This document shows positions 1 through 8,865 of a DNA stretch of 20,679 bases, piece by piece (the stretch's first letter is position 1; the number at the start of each line of letters is the position of its first letter). The position numbers and the translations under genes were made by a program. Under the pieces are notes generated by a model that saw only the letters and a program-made list of their open reading frames with translations, was not told where the DNA came from and did not search any database. The stretch is from Rhizophagus sp. LPA8_4_AMF (lineage: Eukaryota > Glomeromycota > Glomeromycetes > Glomerales > Glomeraceae). The stretch lies in assembly GCA_021464525.1 (NCBI GenBank), contig JADRCO010001281.1, positions 1-20,679 on the forward strand, written 5' to 3'.

Positions 1-192
1 AATAAAATAAATAGTAGTAATTAAGGAAGCTTGAACGCTCCACCAAGAAAGAAAATATAATCAATAATTAATTTCTCCTAATTTCCAATGGGATTTAGTA
101 GCCATATCCAAATAAATGGCACAAATACAGGAAAATAGATGTAAAAAAACCGCAATAATTAATAAACGAAAATTATTCTTTTTAGTTTTCAT
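1..192 (-). CDS. Hypothetical membrane protein, 3' end outside the window
   Basis: The ATG is at 192-190 on the minus strand and the frame stays open for 64 codons to the window edge, with one internal TGA read as Trp (codon 44). A basic N-terminus (MKTKKN) is followed by two hydrophobic stretches, roughly residues 8-27 and 43-64, separated by a short polar loop. This looks like a polytopic membrane protein with an N-in topology. Upstream there is only a weak purine-rich stretch (AAAGAT) as a possible ribosome binding site. I do not recognise the family. Some mycoplasma multi-helix proteins of unknown function begin in a similar way, but nothing here decides it. Confidence 0.55.
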
Positions 193-229
193 ATCTTTAA
201 ATTAATTTTTTAATCTTTCCGTCCTATTA

Positions 230-394
230 TTATTTCATTTCAAAGAATTCTATTTTTTTTATTTTTACTAAACCCTTTAAAACATTTTCCAATTCTTTGG
301 CATTTATTTGACAAAAATTTCATAAAACAGACAGTAAAATTTTACTTTTGGAGGGATAAATTAATTTTCTCCCCGCTGCTTTTTTTCCAAACAA
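230..394 (-). CDS. Possible small ORF or gene remnant (54 aa), weak
   Basis: The minus-strand frame is open from about 406 down to a TAA at 232-230, with another TAA directly after it. There is no ATG; a TTG at 394-392 is the only likely start. The second half has ordinary protein composition (alternating hydrophobic, Lys and Glu residues) and contains a TGA Trp codon. It overlaps the end of the zinc-ribbon frame upstream by about 34 bases, so it could be a displaced continuation of that gene or noise. The rest of 193-360 shows nothing else that I can identify. Confidence 0.2.
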
Positions 395-481
395 AAACGG
401 CAAATTTTACCCTCCTTAATAGTCTCTCCTCCCAGTAATTCATTCCGGTATTTAATATGGCAAATTCCACAACGAAAATCT

Positions 482-518
<37 letters not shown>

Positions 519-703
519 TTACTGCTTTTGCCCCCCAGAAAACTACCTGCAATAGCACCAATGAAAAAAGTTAGAAAAAGACCTATCACAATTACCACCC
601 ACATGTTTGTTTTGTCTTCTTCTTTACTCAATCGGATAATGTGCCTAATTCAGAAAAATAAAGGTAAAATAAAGAAAATTAATAGAATTCAAAATGCCAA
701 CAT
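361..703 (-). CDS. Two-helix membrane protein with zinc ribbon, frame broken in a (CT)17 tract
   Basis: The gene starts at ATG 703-701, 11 bases after the HIT stop, so the two probably share a transcript. The first part encodes two membrane segments (about residues 2-19 and 34-54) joined by a basic and acidic loop with a TGA Trp. It then enters alternating Arg-Glu codons made by the AG repeat. In the starting frame translation ends soon after the repeat, at TAA 454-452. In another frame the repeat leads into a well-formed zinc ribbon (CGIC ... CRFC) ending at TAA 363-361. Membrane part, Arg-Glu linker and zinc ribbon make sense as one protein of about 114 aa, so the locus looks switched off by repeat length. 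I do not recognise the family; an anchored metal-binding protein is an inference. Confidence 0.55.
483..516 (-). repeat. Dinucleotide tract, 17 CT units (AG on the coding strand)
   Basis: There are thirty-four perfect bases of alternating C and T, lying between the membrane-helix part and the zinc-ribbon part of the gene at 361-703. On the coding strand it encodes alternating Arg and Glu. The two halves of the gene are one base out of register across it. Unit counts divisible by three (15 or 18) would put them in one frame. Confidence 0.95.
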
Positions 704-714
704 AATATATATAG

Positions 715-1131
715 TTATTTTTTTAATTTTTCGAAAACTTGCTCTAAGTTAAATTTTAATTTAGGTTTAGCAGTTCAAATAAAACCGGTGTCTTTTTCAT
801 ACTTGGGAATAATATGGATATGGAGGTGAAAAATACTTTGAGCGGCGATTTCATTCATATTACTAATAATATTAAATCCGACCGGTTGGAAATTAGTTTG
901 TAATTTATTAATAACATTTTTCATAAGGGGTAATAAAGATTGCCAACTTTCCTCATTAATCTCACTAATATTAGTAAAATGCGTTTTGGTGATAAGTAAG
1001 GTATGACCGTCGCTGACCGGAAAAGCGTCTAAAATAGCGATAATTTTTTCATTTTCCCCTACTGGGTAAAGTTTTTTTTCAGCGGCTAGTTTTTCTTTTT
1101 CTTTAATAATTTTACAAAAAAGGCAGTCCAT
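715..1131 (-). CDS. HIT-family (histidine triad) nucleotide hydrolase
   Basis: This is a 138 aa HIT-domain protein, the usual length. It opens with the conserved CIFCKI-like motif (MDCLFCKII) and carries the family signature HLHIHII about 30 residues from the end; the middle histidine acts as nucleophile in the family. An in-frame TGA at 777-775 must be read as Trp: reading it as stop would remove the last 20 residues, and a Trp near the C-terminus fits the family. HIT proteins of this branch hydrolyse adenosine phosphoramidates and related nucleotides in the cytosol; the exact substrate cannot be told from sequence. The membrane zinc-ribbon gene follows after 11 bases. It is divergent from polC with a 76-base gap. 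No clear Shine-Dalgarno is seen. Confidence 0.93.
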
Positions 1132-1207
1132 AATATAATTTATTTTTAAAAAATAAAAAATGGGCGTCTTATCATTTTTGTAAAAATTTTTATATCACCC
1201 TCCCAAA

Positions 1208-4129
1208 ATGCCTCCTAAATTTCTCCAAGAACTTGCCACAGAAAACCAAAAATTTTCTGAAAACCAAAAAGAATCCGAAATTAATGATTTAAAAGAATTA
1301 GAAATTAATTTTTCCGCTCCTAATTATTTGGAAATTATTGCTTCTCACTTACCAAATGCGACAGCGATTAGTAAACTGTTATATCTTGTTTATAATGAAT
1401 TAAATTATTTGTTTGATTATCTTGATTATCAGGTGGTAATTCAAGAGGAAAAAGCAATTGATAAAAAAATTGTTAAAGAGTATTTTGCTTTCCTTTTTTC
1501 TACTCCTTTTCTGTGAAAAGATAAAAAAGATTTGATTTTCTTTTGCGAGCAAAAAGATTTATTAGAAAATTTTACTTTGCGGAGAAATAATATTTATTTG
1601 CCTTTTCCTGATGACTCTACAATTCTTAATGAATGGAAAAAAAAATTAACTAATTTAAGAGAAGTATTAAAAAAATTGGGCTTAGCAAATATTCGTTTTG
1701 CAGTTCAGCCAAAAGAAATTAAAAATAATGATTTAGAAAATGGTAAAAATAATGGACTAAATGGAAAAAAAAATAATTTTAATTTAGTAAATAGCCACTT
1801 GGAAAAAAAAATAAATAAATTTTCTTTATTACAAGAGTGAAAAGAAAAAAAAATATTTGAATTGGGGGTTCACACTAAATTTAGCACTCTGGATGGAATT
1901 AGTAGTCCGGCTGATTATGCAGCAAATGCTCAGCAAAAAAATTATGCGGCTTTGGCTGTAACTGACCATTATAATGTTCAAGCTTTTCCCGAATTTAGTA
2001 ATTACCAAAATAATAATTTAAAAATTATTTATGGTTGCGAAATGGAAATGTTGGAGGATGAATTTCCACCTTATATTTTTAACCACTCCGAGCAAACTTT
2101 AGAAAAAGAAATAAATGATTTAACTTATTGCGTTTTTGACTTAGAAACCACTGGTTTTTTTTCGGAATATAACGAAATTATTGAGATAGGTTATGTTATT
2201 TGACACCAAGGAGAAATTATTAGAGAGAAAGAATATTTAATTTGCCCTGAAAAGGAAATTGCTCCGGAAGTTTTGACTAATTGGTATACGAGCATTGACC
2301 CTCAAGAGTTAAAAAAAGCTCCTTCTATTAAAGAAATTTTGCCTGCTTTGCACCAAGAATGAGCCGATTGCGTTTTAGTAGCTCACAATGCCGGTAAATT
2401 TGATTATGGATTTCTTAATAAGGCTTGAAAAGAAAATTTAGGGGAAGAATTACCCCACCCTATTCTTGACACCTTACCTTTATCCTGAATATTATTTCCA
2501 GAAAAAAGATCTTATAGTTTGGAAAAATTAAGTCATGTTCCTGGACGAGGAAAAGTTGAACAAACACACCGAGCTTTGGCCGATAGTAAATTATTAGCAG
2601 AATTATTAGAAAAGTTACTGAAAATTCTGAAAGAAAAAAAAATTAGTCGGTGAGGAGAAGTAAAGGAATTAATTAAAGACAGTTTTTTCCCTAATCGGGG
2701 ATATAAGGTGAAAATTTTGGCTTGTAATCAAGAAGGATTACATAATCTTTACCGTTTGATAACTCTTTCTCATACCAAAAGACTATTTAAAAAACCTTCC
2801 ATTTTCCGTTCTGACCTAACAAAGCACCGTTCTGGACTGATAGTGGGAGCGGCCGGTAGTCGCGGAGGAGAAATTTTTTCTCTTTTTAGTTCTTTTAACT
2901 CAGTAGAAGCAAAGCGAGAAAAACTCCGTTTTTACGATTACTTAGAAGCAAATAGTCCGCCAACCTTTCGCCATTTATGATTAAATGGGCAAATTGGAGA
3001 AATGGAATTAAAGGAAATGATTAAAAAAATTATCAGAACGGCCGAAGAATTAAAAATTCCGGTAATTGCTTCTCACCATGTTTATTATTGTTCGCTTAAA
3101 GAACGGTTGCTGAAAGAAATTATTGTAGCCAATGAAGGAATGAATAATAGTCGCCATTACCTTTACAATCAAGCCACTTTGGATGGCAAGGAGGACCATT
3201 TTGCTTATCTTCCGCAACAGCACTTACTTAATTTGGAAGAAATGATTGATAACTGGCTCTTTCTTAATGACAAATATCTAATAGAAAAACTTATTTTTAA
3301 ATATCCCCAAACAGTAGCCAGCAAAGTGGGAGAAGTCAAAATTCAACAACCGCCCCTTAATTATTCAGCTACCGGAAGCAGCAATCGAGAAGAAAATGAT
3401 TTGGTGGTGGCTTATACCCAACGAACCAAGGAAATTTTTGGTAATCATTGACCTGACTTTGTCAAAAAAAGAATAGAAAAAGAGTGGCAAATTATTAAGG
3501 GTAGATATGTTTTTATTTATTGATTAGCCTATAAAATAGTGAAAAAAACCCACACAGATGGCTTTTTGGTGGGTTCGCGGGGCTCAATTGGTTCCTCCTT
3601 TATTGCCTATTTGTGCGGAATCACTGACCTAAATCCACTACCTTTTTATAAATTTTGTTCTAATTGCCGCTTTGCTAAAATTTATGAAACTAAAAATCGG
3701 GTTTATTCTTGCTATGATTATCAGGAAAAAGAAAATTGTCCTAATTGTTCCTCTCTATTAAGCATGGAAGGTCATAATTTGCCTTTTGAAACTTTTTTCG
3801 GTTGGGAAGGGGAAAAGACCCCTGATATTGACCTTAATTTTTCGGGCGAATACCAAAAAACGGCTCATAATTATGTGCGACAACTTTTGGGAGAAGAATC
3901 GGTCTATCGGATTGGAACCATTAATACTTTATCTCAGCAAACTGCCGAAATTTTTTGAAAAGAACATCTTAAATTACGTAAAAATCTTAATCCTGACTTC
4001 AAAGAAGAAAAATGATTTAAAGAATGGATTAATAGTGAAAAATTGAAAGAATTAGAAAAAAAATTATTCCAAACTCGCCAAGAAAAAAACCGGTTAGAGA
4101 CCGAACTAAAAAAGATAGAAAGTAAATAA
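1208..4129 (+). CDS. polC: DNA polymerase III PolC, N-terminal two thirds only
   Basis: The frame is open for 973 aa with 12 in-frame TGA Trp codons. The order matches PolC: N-terminal and OB region (1-215), first PHP piece (GVHTKFS, about 221), inserted 3'-5' exonuclease with all five acidic/His positions (D311, E313, D399, H454, D459), second PHP piece, then the start of the polymerase module (VGSRGSIGSSF, about 786), a four-Cys zinc knuckle, and two palm aspartates in PDIDLNFSG (D873, D875). Homology fades about 35 residues later. The protein ends in about 50 Lys/Glu-rich residues likely to form a helix or coiled coil. Missing are the third palm aspartate, fingers, beta-binding and tau-binding parts. 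PolC is normally about 1,440 aa. It is either a split polymerase with the rest elsewhere or a truncated copy. Confidence 0.93.
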
Positions 4130-4149
4130 TAAAGCCCTAGTCAATTTTA

Positions 4150-4175
4150 TAAGATTAAGTTTATGAAGAATCTTA
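4150..4175. other. Short inverted repeat between polC and the alaS piece
   Basis: TAAGATT at 4150-4156 and AATCTTA at 4169-4175 form a seven-base AT-rich stem with a 12-base loop, 21 bases after the polC stop. No T-run follows, so it is a poor terminator candidate; it may be chance. Confidence 0.25.
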
Positions 4176-4206
4176 ACTTACAATTTATAATAAAATTATA
4201 ATAATA

Positions 4207-4731
4207 ATGATTAACAATAATGAAAAAAAAGGTAATTATTACATTATTGCCGACCATTTACGCACCACTATTTTTGCCTTAGCGGATGGAGCTACATTTG
4301 AGCCAAAAGGGCGGGGTTATATTTTAAAAAAACTGGTCAAAAAAGCCACCTTATTAGCCTATTTACTTAATTTAAATAGTGAAAATTTACAAAAAATTAG
4401 TGAAAAATTGATTGAAATTAATTCTTTGTATTATATCTACTTAAAAGATAAAGAAAAATTAATAATTAATGAATTAAAAAAAGAGATAAATAAGTCTTTA
4501 GAATTCATTAGTAAATCAGCCCAAGAATTAGATAAATATTATAAACCTACAATCACAGCCGAAGATATATTTTTTTGGTATGATACCAAAGGCATTCCTA
4601 TGGAATTGATTCGTTTTTGTTTAGCAAAAAAAAACCATAAATTTCCCGAAGAAGAATTTAATAAATTATTAGAAAGACAGAAAGAGAAAGGCAGAAAGGA
4701 CCGAGACAAAAAAAAATTAGCAGTTTTTTAA
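4207..4731 (+). CDS. alaS: Alanyl-tRNA synthetase, stand-alone middle domain piece
   Basis: The 174 aa align with about residues 285-455 of a normal AlaRS: IADHLRTTIFALADG, then GRGYILKKLVKKA (family: ADH.R...F.IADG....NRGYVLRRIIRRA), a helical stretch, and the FxWYDTKGIPMEL block (family: LYDTYGFPVDL). This is the tRNA-recognition part. The class II catalytic core before it and the editing and C-Ala domains after it are absent. The gene has its own ATG with a TAA upstream in frame (4174-4176), and the tail is Lys/Arg-rich. It lies 77 bases after the truncated polC and shares with the next gene an upstream motif, ACTTACAATT. It could be one part of a split synthetase or a residual fragment that still has an open frame. 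Confidence 0.85.
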   Translation: MINNNEKKGNYYIIADHLRTTIFALADGATFEPKGRGYILKKLVKKATLLAYLLNLNSENLQKISEKLIEINSLYYIYLKDKEKLIINELKKEINKSLEFISKSAQELDKYYKPTITAEDIFFWYDTKGIPMELIRFCLAKKNHKFPEEEFNKLLERQKEKGRKDRDKKKLAVF

Positions 4732-4750
4732 GGTTGTGCTAATTACTTTA

Positions 4751-4777
4751 CTTACAATTATTTAAAATTGCTATAAA
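4751..4777 (+). promoter_or_regulatory. Candidate promoter, extended -10, almost no leader
   Basis: TGCTATAAA (TATAAA at 4772-4777, with TG one base before it) resembles an extended -10 element. CTTACA at 4751-4756 is a possible, short-spaced -35. The ATG at 4786 begins eight bases after the -10, so the transcript would begin at or next to the start codon. ACTTACAATT also precedes the alaS piece (4176-4185). Confidence 0.45.
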
Positions 4778-4785
4778 ATTAAATT

Positions 4786-5790
4786 ATGAAGTTAATAATC
4801 TGGTGGCTAGCACTAATGGCTATTTTGCCGCTTCTTTACTTATTTTGGTGGAAAAAAAGATGGCGATTGCTAATTGGGGTGATTATTTTAGCCATTTCGG
4901 TAATTAGTTTTTTTGCTCCAAATGAAATAGCCTATTCAATATTAAACCGAGAATTAAAAAAAGAATTAGAAAAACCTAAACAAGAATTAGAAATAGCCTT
5001 AAAAAATTTGCCGGAAAATGTTGATTATCATTCCTCTGAAAAACTTAAATTAGAGTCGGAAATAGTTAGTTGGCAGAAAGAAATTGAGAAATTTAAGGAA
5101 AATTTAAATAAGCAGGAGGGAGAAGAAAAGAAAAAAAATGAAATACTTTTGAGGGGCTTTGAATTAAATTTATGAATTGCCAAAAGAAAATGAATTAGAA
5201 AGTGAGGAAGCGAAAAAGTTGCTATTCTTCTTTTTGGCGGAGAAGAATTTAACCAAGCACTAAACCGAGAACAAGAGTGATGAGGAAATTGGAAGCACCG
5301 AATAGTTGAAGATTATCGCATTATTGATTTTGAAAAAGTGGATAAAATTGACTTGTTAAAAGAAAAGTTGCAAAAAATTTGCCAGCAAAACAAAGACGAT
5401 TATTCTCTTAACCTTCCGATTGTCTGGTTAAAAAATATTGACCGAATTACTGACCCAAAAATAAAAAAAGAATTAGTAAAAATGGTAGACCCAGAAAAAA
5501 AATCCAATTTAGGAGAGTATTACCAAGAAATTAAAAAAAAAGATAAAACCCAAAAAATAAAAAAAATTATTGATTTTTCTCCATTTATTTTGGTGGCTAC
5601 TACTTCTACTGCTAATTCAAAATTACCTTCGGAATTGAAAGATAAATTAAAGCCAATTGAACCTTTTTTTGATAAATATTTTTGAACTATTTTTGGAGTT
5701 TCGGCTGGACTGGGAATAATTATTCTTTTTTTACTTATCTGAAGCCACCGAAAAGAGAAAAGGAAAGCCTTAAAGGAATTTAATTACTAA
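4786..5790 (+). CDS. Membrane protein with degenerate Lon-like AAA+ segment
   Basis: The frame is 334 aa including several TGA Trp codons, four of them near codons 130-145. Two membrane helices (about 4-20 and 26-45) are followed by a Lys/Glu-rich coiled coil (about 55-125). Then comes a segment resembling the Lon AAA+ module: LPIVWLKNIDRITD at 210-223 sits where Lon has its Walker B (family LILLDEIDKI), followed by MVDPEKKSNLGEYYQEI (family: EVLDPEQN..F.DHYLE) and ATTSTANSKLP near the sensor-1 position. Walker A is not visible and both Walker B acids are replaced (Lys, Asn). A further helix lies near 303-321, before a basic tail. This suggests a membrane-tethered pseudo-ATPase derived from Lon; no protease domain is present. 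The stop is 17 bases from the convergent gene's stop. Confidence 0.7.
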
Positions 5791-5807
5791 TATTTTTGAC
5801 CCATTTT

Positions 5808-6781
5808 TTAAATTTCTGTAATTTCTAATTCTCGGTTATTTTCATTAAAAGTAAAAATGGAACCTTTCTCTGAAATTTCATCTGCTTTTCAATAGCGAAT
5901 AGTAAATTGTTTATTCAATTGTAATTTTCCTTGGCTTGACAATTCTTTAATTCGCGGATGATTTTTGCTAATATAAAAAAGCATAACAGGAATGTCTTCT
6001 TCACTTCCAAATTTACAATATCCGATTTTTTTTGAAGAATCGCCAGCAAAGAAAAATTTACCTTCTTGTTTGTCTGGCTTCTTGGGTTCCAAAGTGAATT
6101 TAGTGTTATTTTTGCTGAAATAATAAACATGGCTTTGGTTATGATATTTTTCAGCATCTTGGGGCAAAAAAGTGATAGTGTAATGATTGGCTCTTTTAGT
6201 TAATTCATTATTGGTAAAAATCGGATTTTCTTTGTCAATCAGAATAACTTCATCTCCTTTGGTGTCGTAGTTAATTCACATGTGATTTCGCCCCAATTCT
6301 ACATAATAATAAACTGTAAATTGTAATCGATTTTTATCAGTAGGCGGAGTATAAGGTGGCGGCTTATCACCATCATCATCATTCGGCTTATCATTTTTAT
6401 CATCAGGTTTATCGGGTTTATCACCACTTGCTATTTTGTTTTTTAATTCTTTAATTTCTCTTTCTAATTTTTTAATAGCGGATTTATCTGGGTTAGAAAG
6501 ATTTTTTAACTGATTTTCTATTTTGGATAACTCACTCCGTAATTGGTTTTTTTGAGTATTATTTGATTGGTTAAGTTTATTTTTAACTAAATTTAATTCA
6601 GTTTTTAATTGCTGAATCTCTTTTTGCTCTGAATTAATTTCTTTTTCTTTATTTTTCTCTGATTTACCTTTTGGTCAGGTAAAAAAGATAATGGTTCCTA
6701 CTATTGCTATTATAATTATTCCACTAATTAGGTAAATTACTGTTTTTTTTTTTTTTTTTTGCTATGTAATTCATAATTCAT
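5808..6781 (-). CDS. Anchored coiled-coil surface protein behind an A18 tract, frame off
   Basis: The body (about 310 aa, TAA at 5810-5808) has one membrane helix immediately after the Lys tract, a Gln/Lys/Glu coiled coil of about 100 residues, an Asp/Lys/Pro-rich linker, and a C-terminal domain of about 150 residues rich in aromatic and beta-type stretches, with TGA Trp codons. The topology suggests a signal-anchor with the coil and domain outside the cell. Two start codons lie upstream: ATG 6781-6779 and ATG 6774-6772, in different frames. With 18 adenines both run to early stops (Q-TAA and an Asn-TAG end). The body would be read from the first ATG with 16 or 19 A and from the second with 17 or 20. 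I do not recognise the C-terminal domain. Confidence 0.65.
6743..6760 (-). repeat. Homopolymer tract, 18 A on the coding strand
   Basis: Eighteen uninterrupted T on the plus strand encode a Lys run directly before the membrane helix of the surface protein at 5808-6781. The tract separates two alternative start codons from the protein body, so its length modulo three decides whether and how the gene is read. Confidence 0.93.
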
Positions 6782-6866
6782 TTATATATATTATTTTAAA
6801 TTTTTGTTAAGAGGAGCAAGGAAGATAAAGAAGAAATAAAAAGTAATGCTTTTATAAATTTCAATA

Positions 6867-7319
6867 TTATACGCCCTCTTCTTTTTCCATTCACTCCTCT
6901 AATTCTTTTCGCAATTTGTTAATTAATTCAGCATCAACTTTTCCCTCTTTAAAACCTTTTTCAATAGTCTTATTATAAGTATTAAGATTCTGAATTTGCT
7001 CCTCTGTTTTTTCCCGTTCGCTGGGTAGAGTTCCAATAACAGTTTTCTCTCTCAGGCGATTTATTTCCAATTCCCGTTTTCAGAAATCTCACCATAAAAT
7101 TAATTGATTTTCCAACTTTTCTAATCTTTGCCACTCTTTATCAAATCATTTTTGATTTTCTTCACTTTGCCTTTGCAATTCCTTAAATTTATTGGCAAAA
7201 TTGCACTCAATTTCTTTCTTTTTTTTAAAAACATCCTTTAAATGCTTTTTAATATTTTCTAATATTTCTTGGGGAGCAAATTTTTTGGTTCTTTTTTTTT
7301 CATTGCTTATTATATTCAT
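6867..7319 (-). CDS. Soluble coiled-coil protein, function unknown
   Basis: This is a 150 aa protein with no membrane segment. ATG 7319-7317 begins a continuous frame to TAA 6869-6867 with four TGA Trp codons, one cluster giving a WWDFWKREL stretch around residue 75. It is rich in Lys, Glu, Asn and Gln and almost entirely helical in appearance, typical of a long coiled coil. It lies 25 bases after the third ABC transporter gene on the same strand and so probably ends that operon. The 85-base gap to the surface protein downstream holds no obvious gene. I do not recognise the family; a scaffold role for the neighbouring transporters is only a guess. Confidence 0.6.
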
Positions 7320-7344
7320 AATTTAATTTTAATAATTTTTTATT

Positions 7345-8850
7345 CTAATGGCTGATTAAAATAACCAATTTCTTTTTACTAATTTTTTCTATTTTTTGCC
7401 GAAATTCCTTTTTGTTATTTTCATCCAAAGCATTGTCAGCCTCATCAAAAATAAATACTTCCTTTTTTTCACTATTAGCCAAAAGATTATTTAAATCAGC
7501 CAATTGTTTTTGTCCGGTTGATAAACCATTTTCAATTAAATTTTCATGTTCGGCATAGGCTATTTTAGTTCTCCATTTTACTAGGCTTATCTCACTTAAT
7601 CTATATTTATTATTAATAATTATTTCTCCTTTATTGGGCTGATATAGACCCATAATTAGACTAACCATGGTGCTTTTGCCAAAGCCATTTTCCCTAGTGA
7701 GATAATTGATTTTTCCTTTTTGAAATTGTCAGTCTAATTTTTTTAGGATAGGTTTATTTTCCACATAAGAAAAAGAGACTTTTTTGAGAATTATTTTTTC
7801 CACCGGTTCTTCAATAAGAACATTTTTTTGGCGGTCATTTCTTTCTGGCTGAATGAGAAAATTATTAATTTGCTTTTGGGCAGCCAATCCAAACGGATAA
7901 AATCTTAATCTTTCAGTCACTTTTTTGGTATTACCTGTCAATTCAATTAAATTATTTGCCACTTTCCAACTGGGTTCATTATTTATAAAAGGTAAAAAAA
8001 TGAATGGAGCCAGTTTCGGCAAAGAAAAGGAAGGAACCACAAAAGCTAAGGCAAGAATTAAATCCCGTTTGTTTTCTGCTCGGTATGATTTTTGTAAAGA
8101 GAAAACATAATCTTTATGGTAGCGAGTGGCTAAATTTTTTTTAATAATTAAATCGCGATTGTCAACCAAAAATTTTTCTTTTTCGGTTTCTTTTTCCAGA
8201 GGCTTTTGGAATTCCAAATCTTTTTTGTAGTGAAAATACTGAAAAATAATAACTATTGCCAGAGAAAGAAGGAAGAAGCCAATTCCTAACCATATCATTT
8301 GCGGGTCTATTTTCCCCTTCACTTTGAATATTCCTACAAAGACCAATGAAAGGTCTAAGATTCAGTAATATAATTGATTAGGAGCATAAACAACCAGGGA
8401 AGCAAAAGTTCTTACATTATGAGTTAACACCGAAAGAGACTTTTCTTTATCGCGGGGATTTTGTAAGCGAAAAAGTTTGTGAGCGGTTTTTCTTTTCACA
8501 TTGGCTGTAATTTTATTAGCCAAGTAGTAGCCATAATAAACATGAGCGACCACTATCGCACAATAAATTACAATAATAATCAATATAATGAAAACGAATT
8601 TTTTTCAACTATTACCAAAATTATGGTTTAAGCCTTCTATTTCAAAAAAACCGAAATTTCATTTTAATCAGTAATTAACTTTTTCTACCTTTCCTTTTTT
8701 TAAAGTATCATAAACGGCCTTCAAACTGTTGCTACCAATGAAATAACTAAGTAAACAACTAATAGTAGTCAATAAATAAAAAATAATTGTTTCTTTGCGG
8801 TAGATATTGGTTATAGTAAATCAATTAAATTTTCGGGATTTTTTTAGCAT
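7345..8850 (-). CDS. ABC exporter half-transporter with miniature, variant ATPase (third of trio)
   Basis: The 501 aa frame starts at ATG 8850-8848 and includes seven or more TGA Trp codons. About five to six membrane helices fill residues 20-300 (for example 22-40, 84-110 and a pair before 210). The ATPase part follows: a Walker A that lacks its first glycine (RENGFGKST), a strand ending KIAYAEHENLI at the Q-loop position, then within about ten residues the signature LSTGQKQL, Walker B VFIFDEAD, D-loop NALD, and LVILISH followed at once by TAG. The 60-80 residue helical subdomain normally between Q-loop and signature is missing, and nothing follows the H-loop His. It is paralogous to the gene at 10647-12170, 15 bases after the gene at 8866. 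Substrate unknown; possibly a regulatory partner of a heterodimer. Confidence 0.85.
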
Positions 8851-8865
8851 ATTATTCACTATTTT

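Noticed and set aside
528..752. Plus-strand open frame opposite the zinc-ribbon membrane gene
   Set aside because: It overlaps the membrane-helix codons on the minus strand, which fit a gene linked to the HIT gene better.
5915..6157. Second minus-strand frame within the surface protein body
   Set aside because: It is out of frame with the continuous body and has low-complexity composition.
7925..8110. Plus-strand open frame of 61 codons inside the third ABC gene
   Set aside because: It lies entirely within a well-supported transporter gene on the other strand and shows no independent coding signal.
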